Assembly: GCA_958450365.1 (NCBI GenBank)
Contig: CAUEEP010000752.1
Location: forward strand, 1-64,000
Direction: 5' to 3'
Origin: Mesorhabditis belari
Lineage: Eukaryota > Nematoda > Chromadorea > Rhabditida > Rhabditidae
DNA length: 64,000 nt
The position numbers were made by a program, and so were the translations under genes. Each line of letters opens with the position of its first letter. Within the stretch, counting starts at the first letter, position 1. Of the stretch, positions 44,813-56,500 are shown piece by piece. The notes beneath the pieces were generated by a model that ran no database searches, was not told the origin of the DNA, and was given only the letters and a program-made list of their open reading frames with translations.

Positions 44813-45004
44813 GAGAGAGGATTCGAACCTATCATTCCAATATCCATATAATAGACGTATGATATAATAGACCGGATGATTTGTGTAATCTTTTGGATCA
44901 AAATTGTCGTAGAATTCCTCTTGTAGCTTTTCCAATCGAGACTTTGATAAAAAACTATAGAAGTTTCGCACGCTAGCGCTTTATCCACTAGACTACCACG
45001 CCAG
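44813..45004 (-). pseudogene. tRNA-like locus interrupted by a captured receptor exon piece
   Basis: The minus strand starts with a good A box region (TGGTAGTCTAGTGGATAAAG, 44975-45000) and ends with a B box (GGTTCGAATCC, about 44818-44830). Between them (44832-44944) lies a near copy of 48434-48528, coding SRLEKLQEEFYDNFDP in exon 1 of the 7TM gene. The copy carries a ~16-bp internal duplication (CTATTATATCATACGT region). The joint with the B box is direct. Confidence 0.65.
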
Positions 45005-45486
45005 TCTTTTTGGTTCGCGCATTTCGCCCTTATAAAGAACCCATTTCTGCTCGCGATTACGTCAAAAAGTTATTTTTTTAATATATTTCGAACCAGGAGA
45101 ACGAGATCTATAATACTATCTATTTCACTAGACTTATAGCGTTCTTCGTTTGACAATGTTCCCTAGTAAGAGAATTGATCTCAAATTTGAAATAATTCAA
45201 ATTTTCATCATCTAACCTTTGCTAATGAGTCATTCGGATAGATGAAGTTGTTCATTGTTTCTAAAATTTGTTCATTGAAAAAGAATGATTAACGACGAAA
45301 ATATTTTAAAATTAGATTTGACAAAATCTGAAAAATCGAGAAATTTGGTTTGTTATGGTTTAAGAGAAGTCAAATTTCAGTCAAAATAATTATCCATTTC
45401 CCTCGGGGAAACTTTGATTTGAAGAGCGTTGAAAGTTACGAAAACTTTGCTCTACTCTGCGAAAATTAATACTTTGCAAAAATAGA

Positions 45487-46000
45487 ACTAAGACAGTTGA
45501 TCTCGTAGTGTGATTTATTACGCAAGATATGATTTTTGAAATTTTTTGAAACTCAAGATGTTCAACTTGTAGTGAAACTCTAAGACAATCTTAAGAAGAC
45601 TTGAATAGCTTAGGAATCAGATCGCTCCTGAAATGTAACTTCAAAGGGTTCACTGGTTAGACAATTTGTCTCGTAGTGTAGCTTATTACACCAAAGATCT
45701 GATTTTTGTATTTGTTTGAAGTTCAAGATTTGTTTGTATTTGTTTGAAGTTCAAGAACTTCTAGTGATTCAGTTGCTAAACTCTAAGACAATCTTAAGAA
45801 GACTTGAATATGGAAGGAAGCTTAGCTTAGGAATCAGATCGCTCCTGAAATGTAGCTTCAAAGGGTTCACTAGTTAGACAATTCGTCTCGTAGTGTAATT
45901 TATTACACCCGAGATTTGATTTTTGTATTTGTTTGAAGTTCAAGATGTTCAACTTGTAGTGATTTAATTCCATTGCTGAACTCTGATAACCATTTTTCGC
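45487..46000. repeat. ~230-bp tandem repeat, two and a half copies
   Basis: Shared words such as GGAATCAGATCGCTCCTGAA, TCTCGTAGTGTA and CTAAGACAATCTTAAGAAGA recur at about 45.5, 45.6-45.7 and 45.8-45.95 kb. Non-coding. Confidence 0.75.
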
Positions 46001-46408
46001 TTTCATTTTGGGTTCGCAGGTCGAAATGGAGATCAAATGAAAAAGAAGAGATGGAAATTATTTTTAAATAAACATTTTAAAAAGATTGAAATGTTTTATT
46101 CAAGCGTAAGCTGTTCAAAATGTTCTTCTCCTTCCTCGAGTATTTTGAACAAACAGGGGCTCACTTTTGGGCACTTTAGCGGGCCAATTGAAGCCGATGA
46201 CCACTAATCTGAGAATAAATAAGCTTTAAAATTGATTGATTAATTTGATTGATTGATAGTTAAGCTATTGATTAACTTAGTTACACTAATCCGATAATTA
46301 AATAAACCTAAAAATAGGAATTAAATTTGTGATTAAAAGAGGTACTCGTCATCGTACTTTAGGAAGTGAATAGCCCTAATTGTGCGAACCCTGTGGATTT
46401 AAAAACCT

Positions 46409-48547
46409 CTATTTGTGGATTTTCCTAACCAAAACTAACCCCATCAGTGCTCGGAAAATGAATTGAAACACATTGCCTTGCCAGAAAGAATTTAACGCTG
46501 TCAACTCGGCGTCAATATTGTCAAAAATAATCGTCAAAATCAAGTCATTTAGGAAATTGAGCATCGAGAACATGTGGGTGACTGTTATCTGAAAGAGAGG
46601 AACAAAGAAGTTCAATTTTTAAAGTTTAAAATAGCTCAAAGATTGTTTGAGAAGCATTCATAAGATTTTGTTATGAATTCTTTCACAAAAATCACCATTA
46701 TCATCAGTTTCATGTCTCCTCGTTTTCGAGCCTCAGATTTCATGTTCTAAATCTAAAAATTCAAAGTTTCTTTTCAATTGAAACCATTTTTTTCAGCCTC
46801 CAAATCACAGCTCCGTCTAAATAAAGAGCAATGACAATAATGAGTCCAAAAGAGATCAGAGAAGAATTGTTTCCCAGGATTACAACCGGAAAAATGAAAC
46901 GAACATAGAAAAGAGCCGTTCGATATAGAAGAGGATCATACCAACAGCCAGAATAACAAATGAAACCGGTAGTTGGATTCACAACTGAAAATGGCTTTTG
47001 CAAAATCAAGCAATAAAAGAAGTCATCAATTACTAATTCCGATCTCCGAAGCCAACAAAATGATTGGGAAAATCCAAGCAAAAATGCAATGTGGTAGTGC
47101 TGTTTTTTCGGCCGCTCGAAAGTGAAGACCGTTGAAGAAAACAGCAAAGAAACTGGAATTTCTGTTTAAATTTTCTAACAGACTCAAGCACTACCGATTG
47201 ACAGATAGAGCAATATCAAGCAGCTGAATAGTCAACGAATCGCCAGCATTAAAAACTGTAAATATCTGATTGGTGATCAGTCCACTGAGGGGTTCTCCAA
47301 TCGGATTTACACACTCCCATCTAAAAAATCATAGAAACGAAAACTTTTAAATACTTACGATAAAACACAATAAGCTTTATAGAAATGGTAAATTGAATAT
47401 AGAAAAAGACACCAACAAAACGAGAAGAGAATATATTTGACCGCACGCGAGAGACGCGCATTTTTGAGAATTAAGGTGATCGCAATGAAACTGATCACAG
47501 TTCCTAGAAGACCCATCTGAAAAAATAAACGATTTTTCTACAGGGTGGTCAAAAATTATGGCAACTCCTTTTTAGAAAAGTGGCTGACAAATGCCTACCT
47601 TGTTTCAAAGGTGTCAAGTCTTATATAGAGAATTGAAGCCCTTGAGCTTGGCTTCATTTATCTACTAAAAACTCCACAATCGGAGTTAGAAAGCTCATTT
47701 TACAAGCTTTTCAATGAGCTCTAATCGGCCTCTCTCCGGTGAAGTGCTGTTGATTTTGTGTGTCTGTGTGTGTGTCTGTTCCGCTGTTTTAGAAAAAACG
47801 GCGGAACCAATCGATTAGAAAGTTTGACATTACAAACCTAACTTTTTACGTAGTTTCCAAAAATCTAATAATATTTGACACATAATTTGACCGTTTTTGC
47901 TAAAAGGCGAGATTAAAGAATACATGCTACCGCGTGGCCGAGTGGTAGTGCGTCGCAGCGTCTGACATGCCATTTTGTGGAGTTTTTCCGATTGTGGAAT
48001 TTTTAGTAGATAAATGAAGCCAAGATCAAGGGCTTCAATTCTCTATATAAGAAACTTTTGAAGCATGGTAGGCATCTGACAGCTACTTTTGTAAAAAGGA
48101 GTTGCCCTAATTTTTGACCACCTGTAATAATAGAGCTGGCTGTGAGAGGGTTGAAAAATTATTAGGGCGCTTTATTATTATGGGAAATACAGTAGTTGAC
48201 TAGTTGAGGTTATATGTGTTTAAAAAAGATAAGAAGAAATTAAAGAAAACCCACCATGCCTCCTTTTTAAAAGTCAATGTTAAATGCTTGCTGAAGTTGC
48301 TGATGTAATAAAAGGAAAACGAATAAATTGTTGTAAAACCCACAACACTCATCAATGTGGCCACCATCGTGTTATATTCATCGTTGACATTTGTACGAAT
48401 CGGTAGACCATTCCACTCATAGTTAACATCCCCATCATTCCAGTATCCATAATAAACCGGATGATTTGCGCAATTCTCTGGATCGAAATTGTCGTAGAAT
48501 TCCTCTTGTAACTTTTCCAATCGAGACTCCGATAGATTTTTGGGCAT
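46409..48547 (-). CDS. 7TM chemoreceptor-like protein, family uncertain
   Basis: Exons on the minus strand: 48251-48547, 47359-47516, 47195-47320, 47034-47152, 46785-46984, 46409-46588; 359 residues, all phases agree. A ~70-residue polar N-terminus (MPKNLSESRLEKLQEEFYDN, with one Cys) precedes seven hydrophobic segments. TM3 ends in ALSVNRFFAVFF, comparable to the NR/DR turn of nematode srx/srsx/srv-type receptors, and TM4 reads HCIFAWIFPIILLASEIG. An in-frame ATG at 48616 would extend the N-terminus. The partial gene at 62648 shares the RFFAV-F-G block. Intron 1 holds a MITE (47541-48124). Confidence 0.65.
47541..48124. mobile_element. MITE with ~150-bp TIRs and a tRNA-like A box
   Basis: CAGGGTGGTCAAAAATTATG at the left is mirrored at the right, TA on both sides; the arms also share GAAGCCAAGATCAAGGGCTT-type sequence. 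Near 47935-47975 it has CGTGGCCGAGTGGTAGTG, a tRNA-like A box, without a clear B box. Inserted in intron 1 of the 7TM gene. Confidence 0.8.
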
Positions 48548-49000
48548 CGTTAGAGTATGGAGATAAATTTTCACAAATTTTTGCTGATTACTTGTTTTGT
48601 GAGCTTTCCGATCCAACTCTTGTTTTTATTTTGAGATTACATTGTCCAAGTAAACAGTGTAACTAATAAAAAATGCGATTAACGGCGCTTTGATTTCTTT
48701 TCCAGAAACGAAATTTCTCTTAGCTTTCAGTCACATGGCTCTTTTTAGCAAAAACTTCTAGAAATCAGTTTTTTTGGATGATGGATGTGACTTTGCTTAT
48801 CAAATATGCGCACAAAATTTTTTGCTTGGGAAATTTCTTTGCCTGATTAGCATACGACTTTTAAAATGGAATTGCTTTTATTTGCTTGTAAAAATAGAAA
48901 TGTTTTTATTAATAAAATGATACATACAAAAATGATAAACAAAAATACCCTTTTTAAAAAAGAAAAAGAGAGATGAGATAACTTATAAATCGACAAACAT
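48548..49000. other. Upstream region, no gene recognised
   Basis: 5' flank of the minus-strand 7TM gene, AT-rich. Confidence 0.4.
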
Positions 49001-49196
49001 GGGAGTGGCTACTTTGCACCAAATTTTTTGCGCAACTGGGTCTTTTGCGCAATTCGCCATAACTTTGTTCGAAGTCAACCAATCTTTATGATTGTGGTGT
49101 CATTTTGTAGATCGCAACAAGTGTAACAAAATGACACCAAGATCATAAAGATTGACCTAGTTGCGCAAAAGATTTGACGCAAAGTAGCCACCCCCC
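49001..49196. mobile_element. Short MITE, ~90-bp arms
   Basis: GGGAGTGGCTACTTTGCACC and its mirror GACGCAAAGTAGCCACCCC bound arms sharing AATCTTTATGAT and GGTGTCATTTTGT. A partial further copy starts near 49337 (CTTTTGCGCAATTCACCATA). Confidence 0.75.
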
Positions 49197-49927
49197 TAGC
49201 TTGATTAAACAAAGAACTTAAAAGTTATTCAGTTAACATTGAAGTAGATGTCGAAAAAATCTTTCCGTTCCTTTACTTTCATTTAAAAATAACAAATTCA
49301 TCAATGCATTTTGCATTTGAAAATTTCGTAAACGTCTTTTGCGCAATTCACCATAACTTTCTTTTAAGTGTGCCAAATTTCCTTTAAGCTACCGAACGAG
49401 AAGAACGAATCGTCAATTGGAACGAGAAGAACTACGCTTTTCTCGATGGATCGCTCTTTTCATTTTCGAAGAAACTATCTTGATGAGGCTAAACGTTTAG
49501 AGTTTCATTGCCTAGTTAAAAGATATATTAAATTACATTTTTCTGTTATTCTCTTAGCTATTCAAGATTTTATAAAGCCGGTTTTTGATATGATGGTTTT
49601 TAAAATCATTTTTTTCCATGGATTTCTATGGATTCCTATGCTCAAACAACAAAAACATTCCCTTTTTTCTTACTCAAAGACATTCTGCACATTCCTTTTC
49701 ATCTTATTATCTTCCATTTCTATCATTTTAATCTCATCTTAATAAATCGTACCTTTGCAATAAGTCAAAGAAAAAGACGTCGCTGAAAGATTTCAACTGA
49801 CTATTAGTCTTAAACATTTTCGGTCAAAAATAGTCAGGAGAGCAAGTCGATTTTCAAGGTGATATTCTGAAAATCTCGATTAAATCTGATGTGCAAATCG
49901 AGATCGGAAATTGGCGATAATCTTTAG
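49197..49927. other. No gene recognised
   Basis: ORF 49368-49742 has no clear motif; a LINE origin was considered but not supported. Confidence 0.35.
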
Positions 49928-50784
49928 ATTTACATTTGCAATATCAATTGTATTCTTGATTCGAAAAAATCTGAATTGCAAATCGTATTATGTTGATTTG
50001 GAGTACAAAGAGGACCGAATTTTCGGGCCAACCTATTTGGGTTTGATGGTCAAAAATGCAAATTTTGATCGCATTTTCTCAGAACCGATTGAGAATCTGA
50101 AAATTCGAGAATCAAGTGATAATATTTTAAAGTTTTTCGAAGGATTTAGAGTGCAAATTGAGAACTCGTTGATGATCCGGGAAAATCGATGGTTCCTCTA
50201 CAATCCGTGTGAGGAGTATGATGAAAGATTGCAAAATATTTGAAAACCTGCAAAATTATATCTCCAATTGCTTGAGTACTATTATAGGACTTTATCTGAA
50301 AATGATTCAATTTGTTTTTATAGAGGAATTTTGGGAGTCGAAATTCAAGAAATTTTTAGAGAAACTGCTCGAAAATGAGATTCCGAGCAGTTTTTCGAAT
50401 CCGACTTGTTGCCTCCGATTCTCGATGGATCGTTTTGAGTCAATAGAGGAAATTTTGAAATATTTTAGAAAAACTGAGGCTTTAATAAGTGAATATTTCG
50501 ATGAGCTTGATGAGGATTCGTTGGAGGCTTTTTGGGTTTTTGAGTTTTTCACTCAAAAATTCTCGAAAAGTTTTGATGTCGGATTTTTGGAGAAATGCTT
50601 GGAGAAACATGATAAGTGTCTGAGGCATTATAGAAATAAAAAAATCGATTTTGAAAACGAATTTTCGCAAATGAGATGTTTCGAGAAGGATTTAAATGAA
50701 AGAAAAGTTTGTCTTTTGATGGAGATTGGAATTAGAATTTGGAATTGGATCACGAGAAGGGAAATCACTATTTGCTTGTTGTGA
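49928..50784 (+). pseudogene. Unrecognised gene with one apparent frameshift
   Basis: A frame with coding character opens after CTTTAG at 49927 (IFRFTFAISIVFLI, then YYVDLEYKEDRIFGPTYLGL) and runs to ERLQNI at 50240. The neighbouring frame continues the same sense as ENLQNYISNCL to a donor at 50276. A 48-bp intron leads to exon 2 (50324-50784: KEFWESKFKKFLEKLLENEI to MEIGIRIWNW). One surplus T in the TTT at about 50239-50241 would explain the break. Rich in Glu and Phe; no known domain. An upstream exon is likely. It may be a pseudogene or an assembly error. Confidence 0.4.
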
Positions 50785-50787
50785 TGA

Positions 50788-51333
50788 GGGTTTTCGATTG
50801 GAATTTGTCACCTATTTGACGTTTAAAATTCTGCATTTTTGTTGCAATAAAGTGATTTGGACAAAAGTCAAAAGTGCCAAAAGTCTCTATATAGCGAAAT
50901 TTTTCATTTTCAAAGCTCATTTTGTTTTCAAATTGACTTCTAACGAAAGTCTCGTGTATCCGTTCTCCAGCTCTTTCAGCACAACACAGTTCTTCAATGT
51001 TGCTTTTTCAATCGGCTCTTGGGTTTTCTCTGGAGCGGAAAGCTCCATATAGCGAAATGTCTGAATCCCTTGCATTCCACTATGTGAAGCTGTGATTGTA
51101 AAAACAAAATTAGCCCAGACTTTAAGATGTTTTTTAAAAAATTATAAATAGATTGTATTCACTCTATGGTATGGTATAAGATTTGCATCTGTTTAATACT
51201 ATAAGTAGTACTTTTCTTTATTCTTTTTGAAAATAGATCTATTATCGATCACTCAAAAGTTTTGCCAGAAGAATAAGAATAAATTCAAATGTCATTTACT
51301 TAATCAGAAATAAAAACTTCTTTATCCATTTGT
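50788..51333. other. No gene recognised
   Basis: AT-rich 3' space between two converging genes. Confidence 0.4.
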
Positions 51334-52057
51334 TTATTTATTCAACCAGAATTTATAATTCTTTAAAAATTCAGAGCCGACTTTACTCCGATAAAAGACG
51401 TGGTCACCAATTCTATCTACATGAGCACATTTGCCAACCCAGGACGGTCTCTTCTCATTTTCCGGATTGTGATAGTGATCGGAACCGTGAGTGGGATCGG
51501 CTTGGGGACTCCACCGTTGATCGAAAATTTGATCGGTCACTCGACGAATGCTAAAATTGAGAAGCTTGATAAGATTGATAAGATTTACCCAACTTCAATC
51601 CCATAAAACTTCGACTCTTTTCAATTACAGGATGACTTAAAAAAGATTTGTTTCATTTCAGAAAATTCAAAATTTGATTATCCGGATCCGAACTCGTAAA
51701 TGAAGCCTAGTAGCGATTTTCCTGGGTTATCTTTGCAACTAACTCTTCATAAGTCCTTTTCTCTTTAATTGGGATCCATTTTTGCCAAATTCCATCATTC
51801 CAGCATTCGAATTGACCCGGATGCAGGCAGACACGTCGAATCGAATCACCACCCCTAATGATTTTTTGGCTTGCATAGAGTTCCTCTCACACAAACCAAT
51901 ATCCTTCATTGTAGCGTGCGCGATTCTTGATCACCCATGCGGGCCAAGTCCATCCAGGCAGTCCAACTTTCTTTTTCTGATCCCGAGCCTCTCCATAAAT
52001 CGTGTGGGCAAAAACCTCTTTGTCACTCAGTCGACTCAATTGACTATCTTTGCTCAT
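51334..52057 (-). CDS. SleB-type (Hydrolase_2) cell-wall hydrolase domain protein
   Basis: Three exons (51891-52057, 51744-51854, 51334-51550) with introns of 36 and 193 bp give 164 residues, essentially one domain. The order of motifs fits bacterial SleB/CwlJ lytic enzymes: LSDKEVFAHTIYGEARDQ with the catalytic Glu at ~23, WVIKNRARY, VCLHPGQFECWN, DPTHGSDHYHNP, and GDHVFY near the end. In bacteria such domains cleave peptidoglycan of the spore cortex or cell wall. No signal peptide is seen. Spliceosomal introns show it belongs to the host genome and is not contamination. Acquisition from bacteria and a role against bacteria are inferences. All key motifs are kept. Confidence 0.8.
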
Positions 52058-52914
52058 CTCTAAAATTTTAAAACTCTATCGTTTCCCACAAATCAAGCAT
52101 ACTTTGTATTTCAAAATGACGACAGAAAAAAATTAAATGTGAAAATTAGATTTATTTAAATACTTAAAAGATTTCCTTTAACTTTAAACATTTAAAAAGA
52201 TTTCTTAGTTGATTCAAAAGAAAAAAGAAAGCAAGTTTTTAAGAAACTATGATTGTGAAATGTTCGAAAGCAAAGCTTTAAATAGAGACCAAATTTCTTA
52301 TGCAAGACTCTTTGTTTCGTTGAAAAGGTGACTCAAAAACCCCGTTTGTTTTCAGTTTTTTTTTTTCGAACTTTTTGTTGTTCAATATAATTTTATTATC
52401 AGGCCACTTTTCTTCTCTAAAAAACGGTTCATCACTTGATAAGGCCTTGCGAAACTCTTAAAATACTTGTTGGAATAAATCTTTCAAAATACTCGAAAAT
52501 TTTGATTAAATCATTTTTCATATATCTAACGACAAGCGCTCCCGCGCCGAGGGCGGCTTAGGTGATCGATCTCTACACGAAATGTGTCGCTTTTTGTAAA
52601 CCTTGTTATTTATTTTCATAAACTTCGCAAAAATTATGATCAATAACAAAAGAAAGCAATGAAAAAATGTATTTAGAAGTCCGAGAGTTGAAACTGTTTC
52701 TTTCGTGGTTTTCTTCGAAATACTTCGTTTTATTACGCTAGTTCTACACTCTTAGCACAAAATATAAACTGATGTTTCAGGATGATGGTTGATCGAATGA
52801 GTCAAGTCTCCTGAAGGTGTATAAAATCATCTTAATTCAAGATTAAATTGTATTAAAAAGCTCTACCACATTTTTTATAGATACTTTAAAAATCTATTAA
52901 CAATCATTGAACAT
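52058..52914. other. Upstream region, no gene recognised
   Basis: AT-rich 5' flank of the hydrolase gene. Confidence 0.4.
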
Positions 52915-53033
52915 ACTGTATTTTCTCTAATAGTAGTGCACCCTGGGCATCGCCTAAATTGCTTGAAATCTCGAGAACCGCTTACCAGAACCTATCGATG
53001 TGGGGTCGGAAAATGTAGCTGACGATGAGATCT
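52915..53033 (+). repeat. Solo arm of the 38.4-kb palindromic MITE
   Basis: CTGTATTTTCTCTAATAGTA and onwards to ATGTAGCTGACGATGAGATC matches one arm of 38402-38813; no partner arm follows. Confidence 0.75.
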
Positions 53034-53561
53034 TTTGCAGCCCTTTACGAAAATAGCTGTAAAAAAATTTAGAAAAGAGATATCCCAAAACGGTTTTTAC
53101 CAACCGATCCGTCTTGAATTCAGCTTTAGGATGAGCTATAAAACGTCTTAATTGGACAAATTTAAGGTACTCTCCCAAAAAATCCGGAAAGAACTTTTCC
53201 ACCAACCCAATAGTACATCTAATACACTATTTTTCCGTAAAAGATTGAAATCTCTCATCGGAAATTCGAAAACCAAAACCGAAAAGAGAACGGGAACAAA
53301 ACATGGGAAAAGATTGCTTTTATGAATGTTATTTTTTTGTATGACAAACCATTAATTTTGTCACGAAAATGATCAAGACGAAATGAAAATGCACGAGAGA
53401 GGTGAAAGAGGTGAGCAGGCACGAATTTATCACGAAAGAAATTTCGATTTTTATTCAATGAATCTCCCAAAACTCTTTCATAGCCATTTGCATCTCTTTT
53501 TTGTATCCCTTTGCGCAATCGGAAAGGAAGTTAATAAGCGGAGGCATCATGAAATTTTGCA
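53034..53561. other. No gene recognised
   Basis: 3' flank of the kinase gene; short minus-strand frames without motifs. Confidence 0.4.
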
Positions 53562-56500
53562 CTAAAATTTGACACTGTAAATGGTATAACCGAGAAAAAA
53601 TTGACTTGAATTCCAATATTTCCTCAAGTGTCGCTGCATGATTCGGAGTGTATCGCCAAGTTCGCCAATTCGAATATAAGTCAATCCAATAAATTCAGTG
53701 ATACAATAATTGCATGAATCTCCAAAAGAAAAGTCCCGATTCCAAAAGGACATCTGGTAATCGTAATCCAAATTCAACAAAAGACCTGATCGACCACTTG
53801 GGAGCATATGATCACACATATATGGCCCTCTCGTAGCTTTCATATAGTCTCCTTGTTGCATTTGCATGAAACAGAAACCGTATGATGGATCGCTTTTCTC
53901 ATCAATTTCCCTCAACAAGTCCTCCACCAAATAGAGATGAGTGATTCGAGAGAATGTGATCTTTTCCCACTCATTCAAAAAGCGAAACGCTCTCTCAAAT
54001 AGTGAATGGGTCTCCAAAAATTCTTTTTGATTTAATTTAGAACATGTCGAGTATTCGATCTGGATTTCCTCATTGGGAGCATATTTTGGGATTTTTTCGA
54101 GTTCACATGGAGGGCTACAGTCACAGTTGGATACAATTGAATATTTCATAGTGGTTTCCCAGATGAGCCCAGGGAATCGCTTAAGGCATTTCCAGGCCTC
54201 CTGAAACTCCTGCCGCCTCTCGTTGAACTCCTGAAAAGCTTCCCTTTTCGATGATGGCTTTTTCGATTTGGAGGAGAGCTTCAATTGTTTGCTCCTCTTC
54301 AGGAATCTCATATCGTCTTTGCTTGCATAAAATATATTGTAAACCAATCTCATAAAGGACGCTAGTTTTCGCGAGATATCTTTTCTCACATGTCAATTCA
54401 CAATGACATCTCGTGTTCTCAGTTCTCATCGCTATTTGACTTATCGAGTAAATGTGTCCGGGAAATCGGCTTTCCCCTCCAATCAATAAAGCTTTAAGAA
54501 GTAATTCCAATTCCGATCGAGGGATCGACCGTTCTAGTGCTCGTTTCCGGGGACGTCCGAAATCATACCCGCCTACTTCTTGCCTACCTCCGTCTAACAA
54601 ATATTTGTAAATCTTCTCTCTCTCCTTTTTTTTCTCATATGGATGTAATCGACTAACGTCATTTCTCTTGGTATGCAAAGCACGCCGAATTACTTCGAGA
54701 TCCACGGGGAAAAGGTCAACCTTTCCGCCTTTCCCGCTGAAGTAATCTTTTTCCCGGATTTCCCGGAGATCCTTGGAGAATGTCAGTCCATATGCGTCAC
54801 ACCATTCGGACCGAGATCCCGGATAGTAGACTAGCTGATACTGTCGACGTCTTGCATAGATATGTTCAAGTGATTCGATGTTCTCTATAGCCACCTGCAG
54901 CAGATCCAACAATTCCCTCCACGAAAATCCAACCGATTCACTTTTCCACAGCACGTGCAAGGAGAACTCGTAGCAAAAGTCTTGTAAAGCGAAATCGAAA
55001 TACAAGAGTTTCGCATAGTGTTCAAGAATTGAGAGAATTGGCTCTTCCGGACTGTGCTCTTCGATGTAACCATTGTAGAACCACTCAATTGGATCTCTTT
55101 TGGGGAAAACATTGTACATTTCTTTCAGATGGGGCAAGAGAGTTTCTTTTTCTTGGATATTCAGCTCATTGACCGCATCCAGAAATTTTTTTCGCAACTT
55201 TTCACGTATCCCATTTACATCTCCTACATTCGATTTTTCAAACCAAATTTCGAATGGCTCAGGAAGAATGATAAAATGGCGTGGGTAAGTAATTAAATCG
55301 TCACTTTCTGATCCAAAAATATTTCGAAAGGTTGTGCTTCTTTCAGCTCGTGAAATCCACTGATTAAACTGATTCTCGAATGTGAACTCGTTGAGAGGTT
55401 TACTTATTTTTGAATTTCTTTCACTATTTCTTGTTTCGAAATCGAAAATCGCGTCCGGAACATTGTATGTCGTTGTCAATTCGAGACATAAACCATCAAC
55501 GATTGTCGGGACTTTGAATGACTCCTGGCTACGCACTTTTTCGGGTTGTGAAATAAAAGAGGTGAATTTCTAAAGAATACTTAAATACACAATTGAACAC
55601 TTTTTCAAAAACCTTTTCCAAGGAAACAGCCTCATTCAGGGCATTTTCAGCCGTCATTCGTATCTTGATGGGTATTTGTGGAGATGAGCATCTAAATCTG
55701 TAAAATATAAAGTGTTCGGTTAAATTGAAACGAACCGCTCAATGAAATCAAACACCTTTCTCACGTCCGATGAGGTTGTTTTTGAAAAGTGCAAAACAGA
55801 CCTCAGATTTGAGATGCTCCTAAAAATTTTTGTATACACGAATCTTAAAATACTCAATCCAATCTTTTATCTAAAAGCTTTTACAAAAAAAAACTATTAG
55901 CTTGTTTTTACTCAGTCTGCTAAACCTCTCAACGAGTTCACATTCGAGAATGTTCATTAGTTCTAGCCAGCTCTAACCAGTTAATCAGTCAGCTCTCACT
56001 TTCTCATTGCAATCTCCCAGAGCACCAAGCCGGTCGCAAAGACATCGCATTGATAAATGTCCTGACAAAATATGCATTAAAAAGTTGAAACTTCGCAGAC
56101 CGAATCTAAAGTGTCACCTGTTCACTCAAACTCATATCCATGTGAAGCTCGGGAGCCATATGACTCGGCGTTCCGACCCAATCATTCGTCATCTCATTTT
56201 CACCATTAAACCCTTTGAAAACTCCAAAATCTCCGAGTTTTAGATCGAAATCCCTCGTCACAAATATGCTAGAAGAATTCTCTGTTATATAATCGATTCG
56301 CAAAATTTATTCGATCGGATCGATGACCCAAAAGTTTCAATTCGGATTGATTACCCTAAAGTCTCGAGTATAAGTTCTGCCTTAATTTACATTCGCTTTA
56401 ATTGCTTTGAATTTCTTTTTGTTGGGTTTTTATTGTTATATCGTAGCCGATTATGAATGATATTTTTTGGTAAATCTTTCTAGTAGAGCAACCCTTTAAT

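Noticed and set aside
49368..49742. LINE tail or receptor exon
   Set aside because: No WNxLP-type motif and no matching splice sites.
54222..54359. Intron GTCCTT...TTTTCAG reconciling the kinase frames
   Set aside because: It would fit the phase, but the donor is weak and the removed stretch looks coding; kept only as an alternative.
53562..54389. DEG/ENaC channel
   Set aside because: The CxCxxxC clusters recall that family, but no membrane segments or other channel motifs are present.
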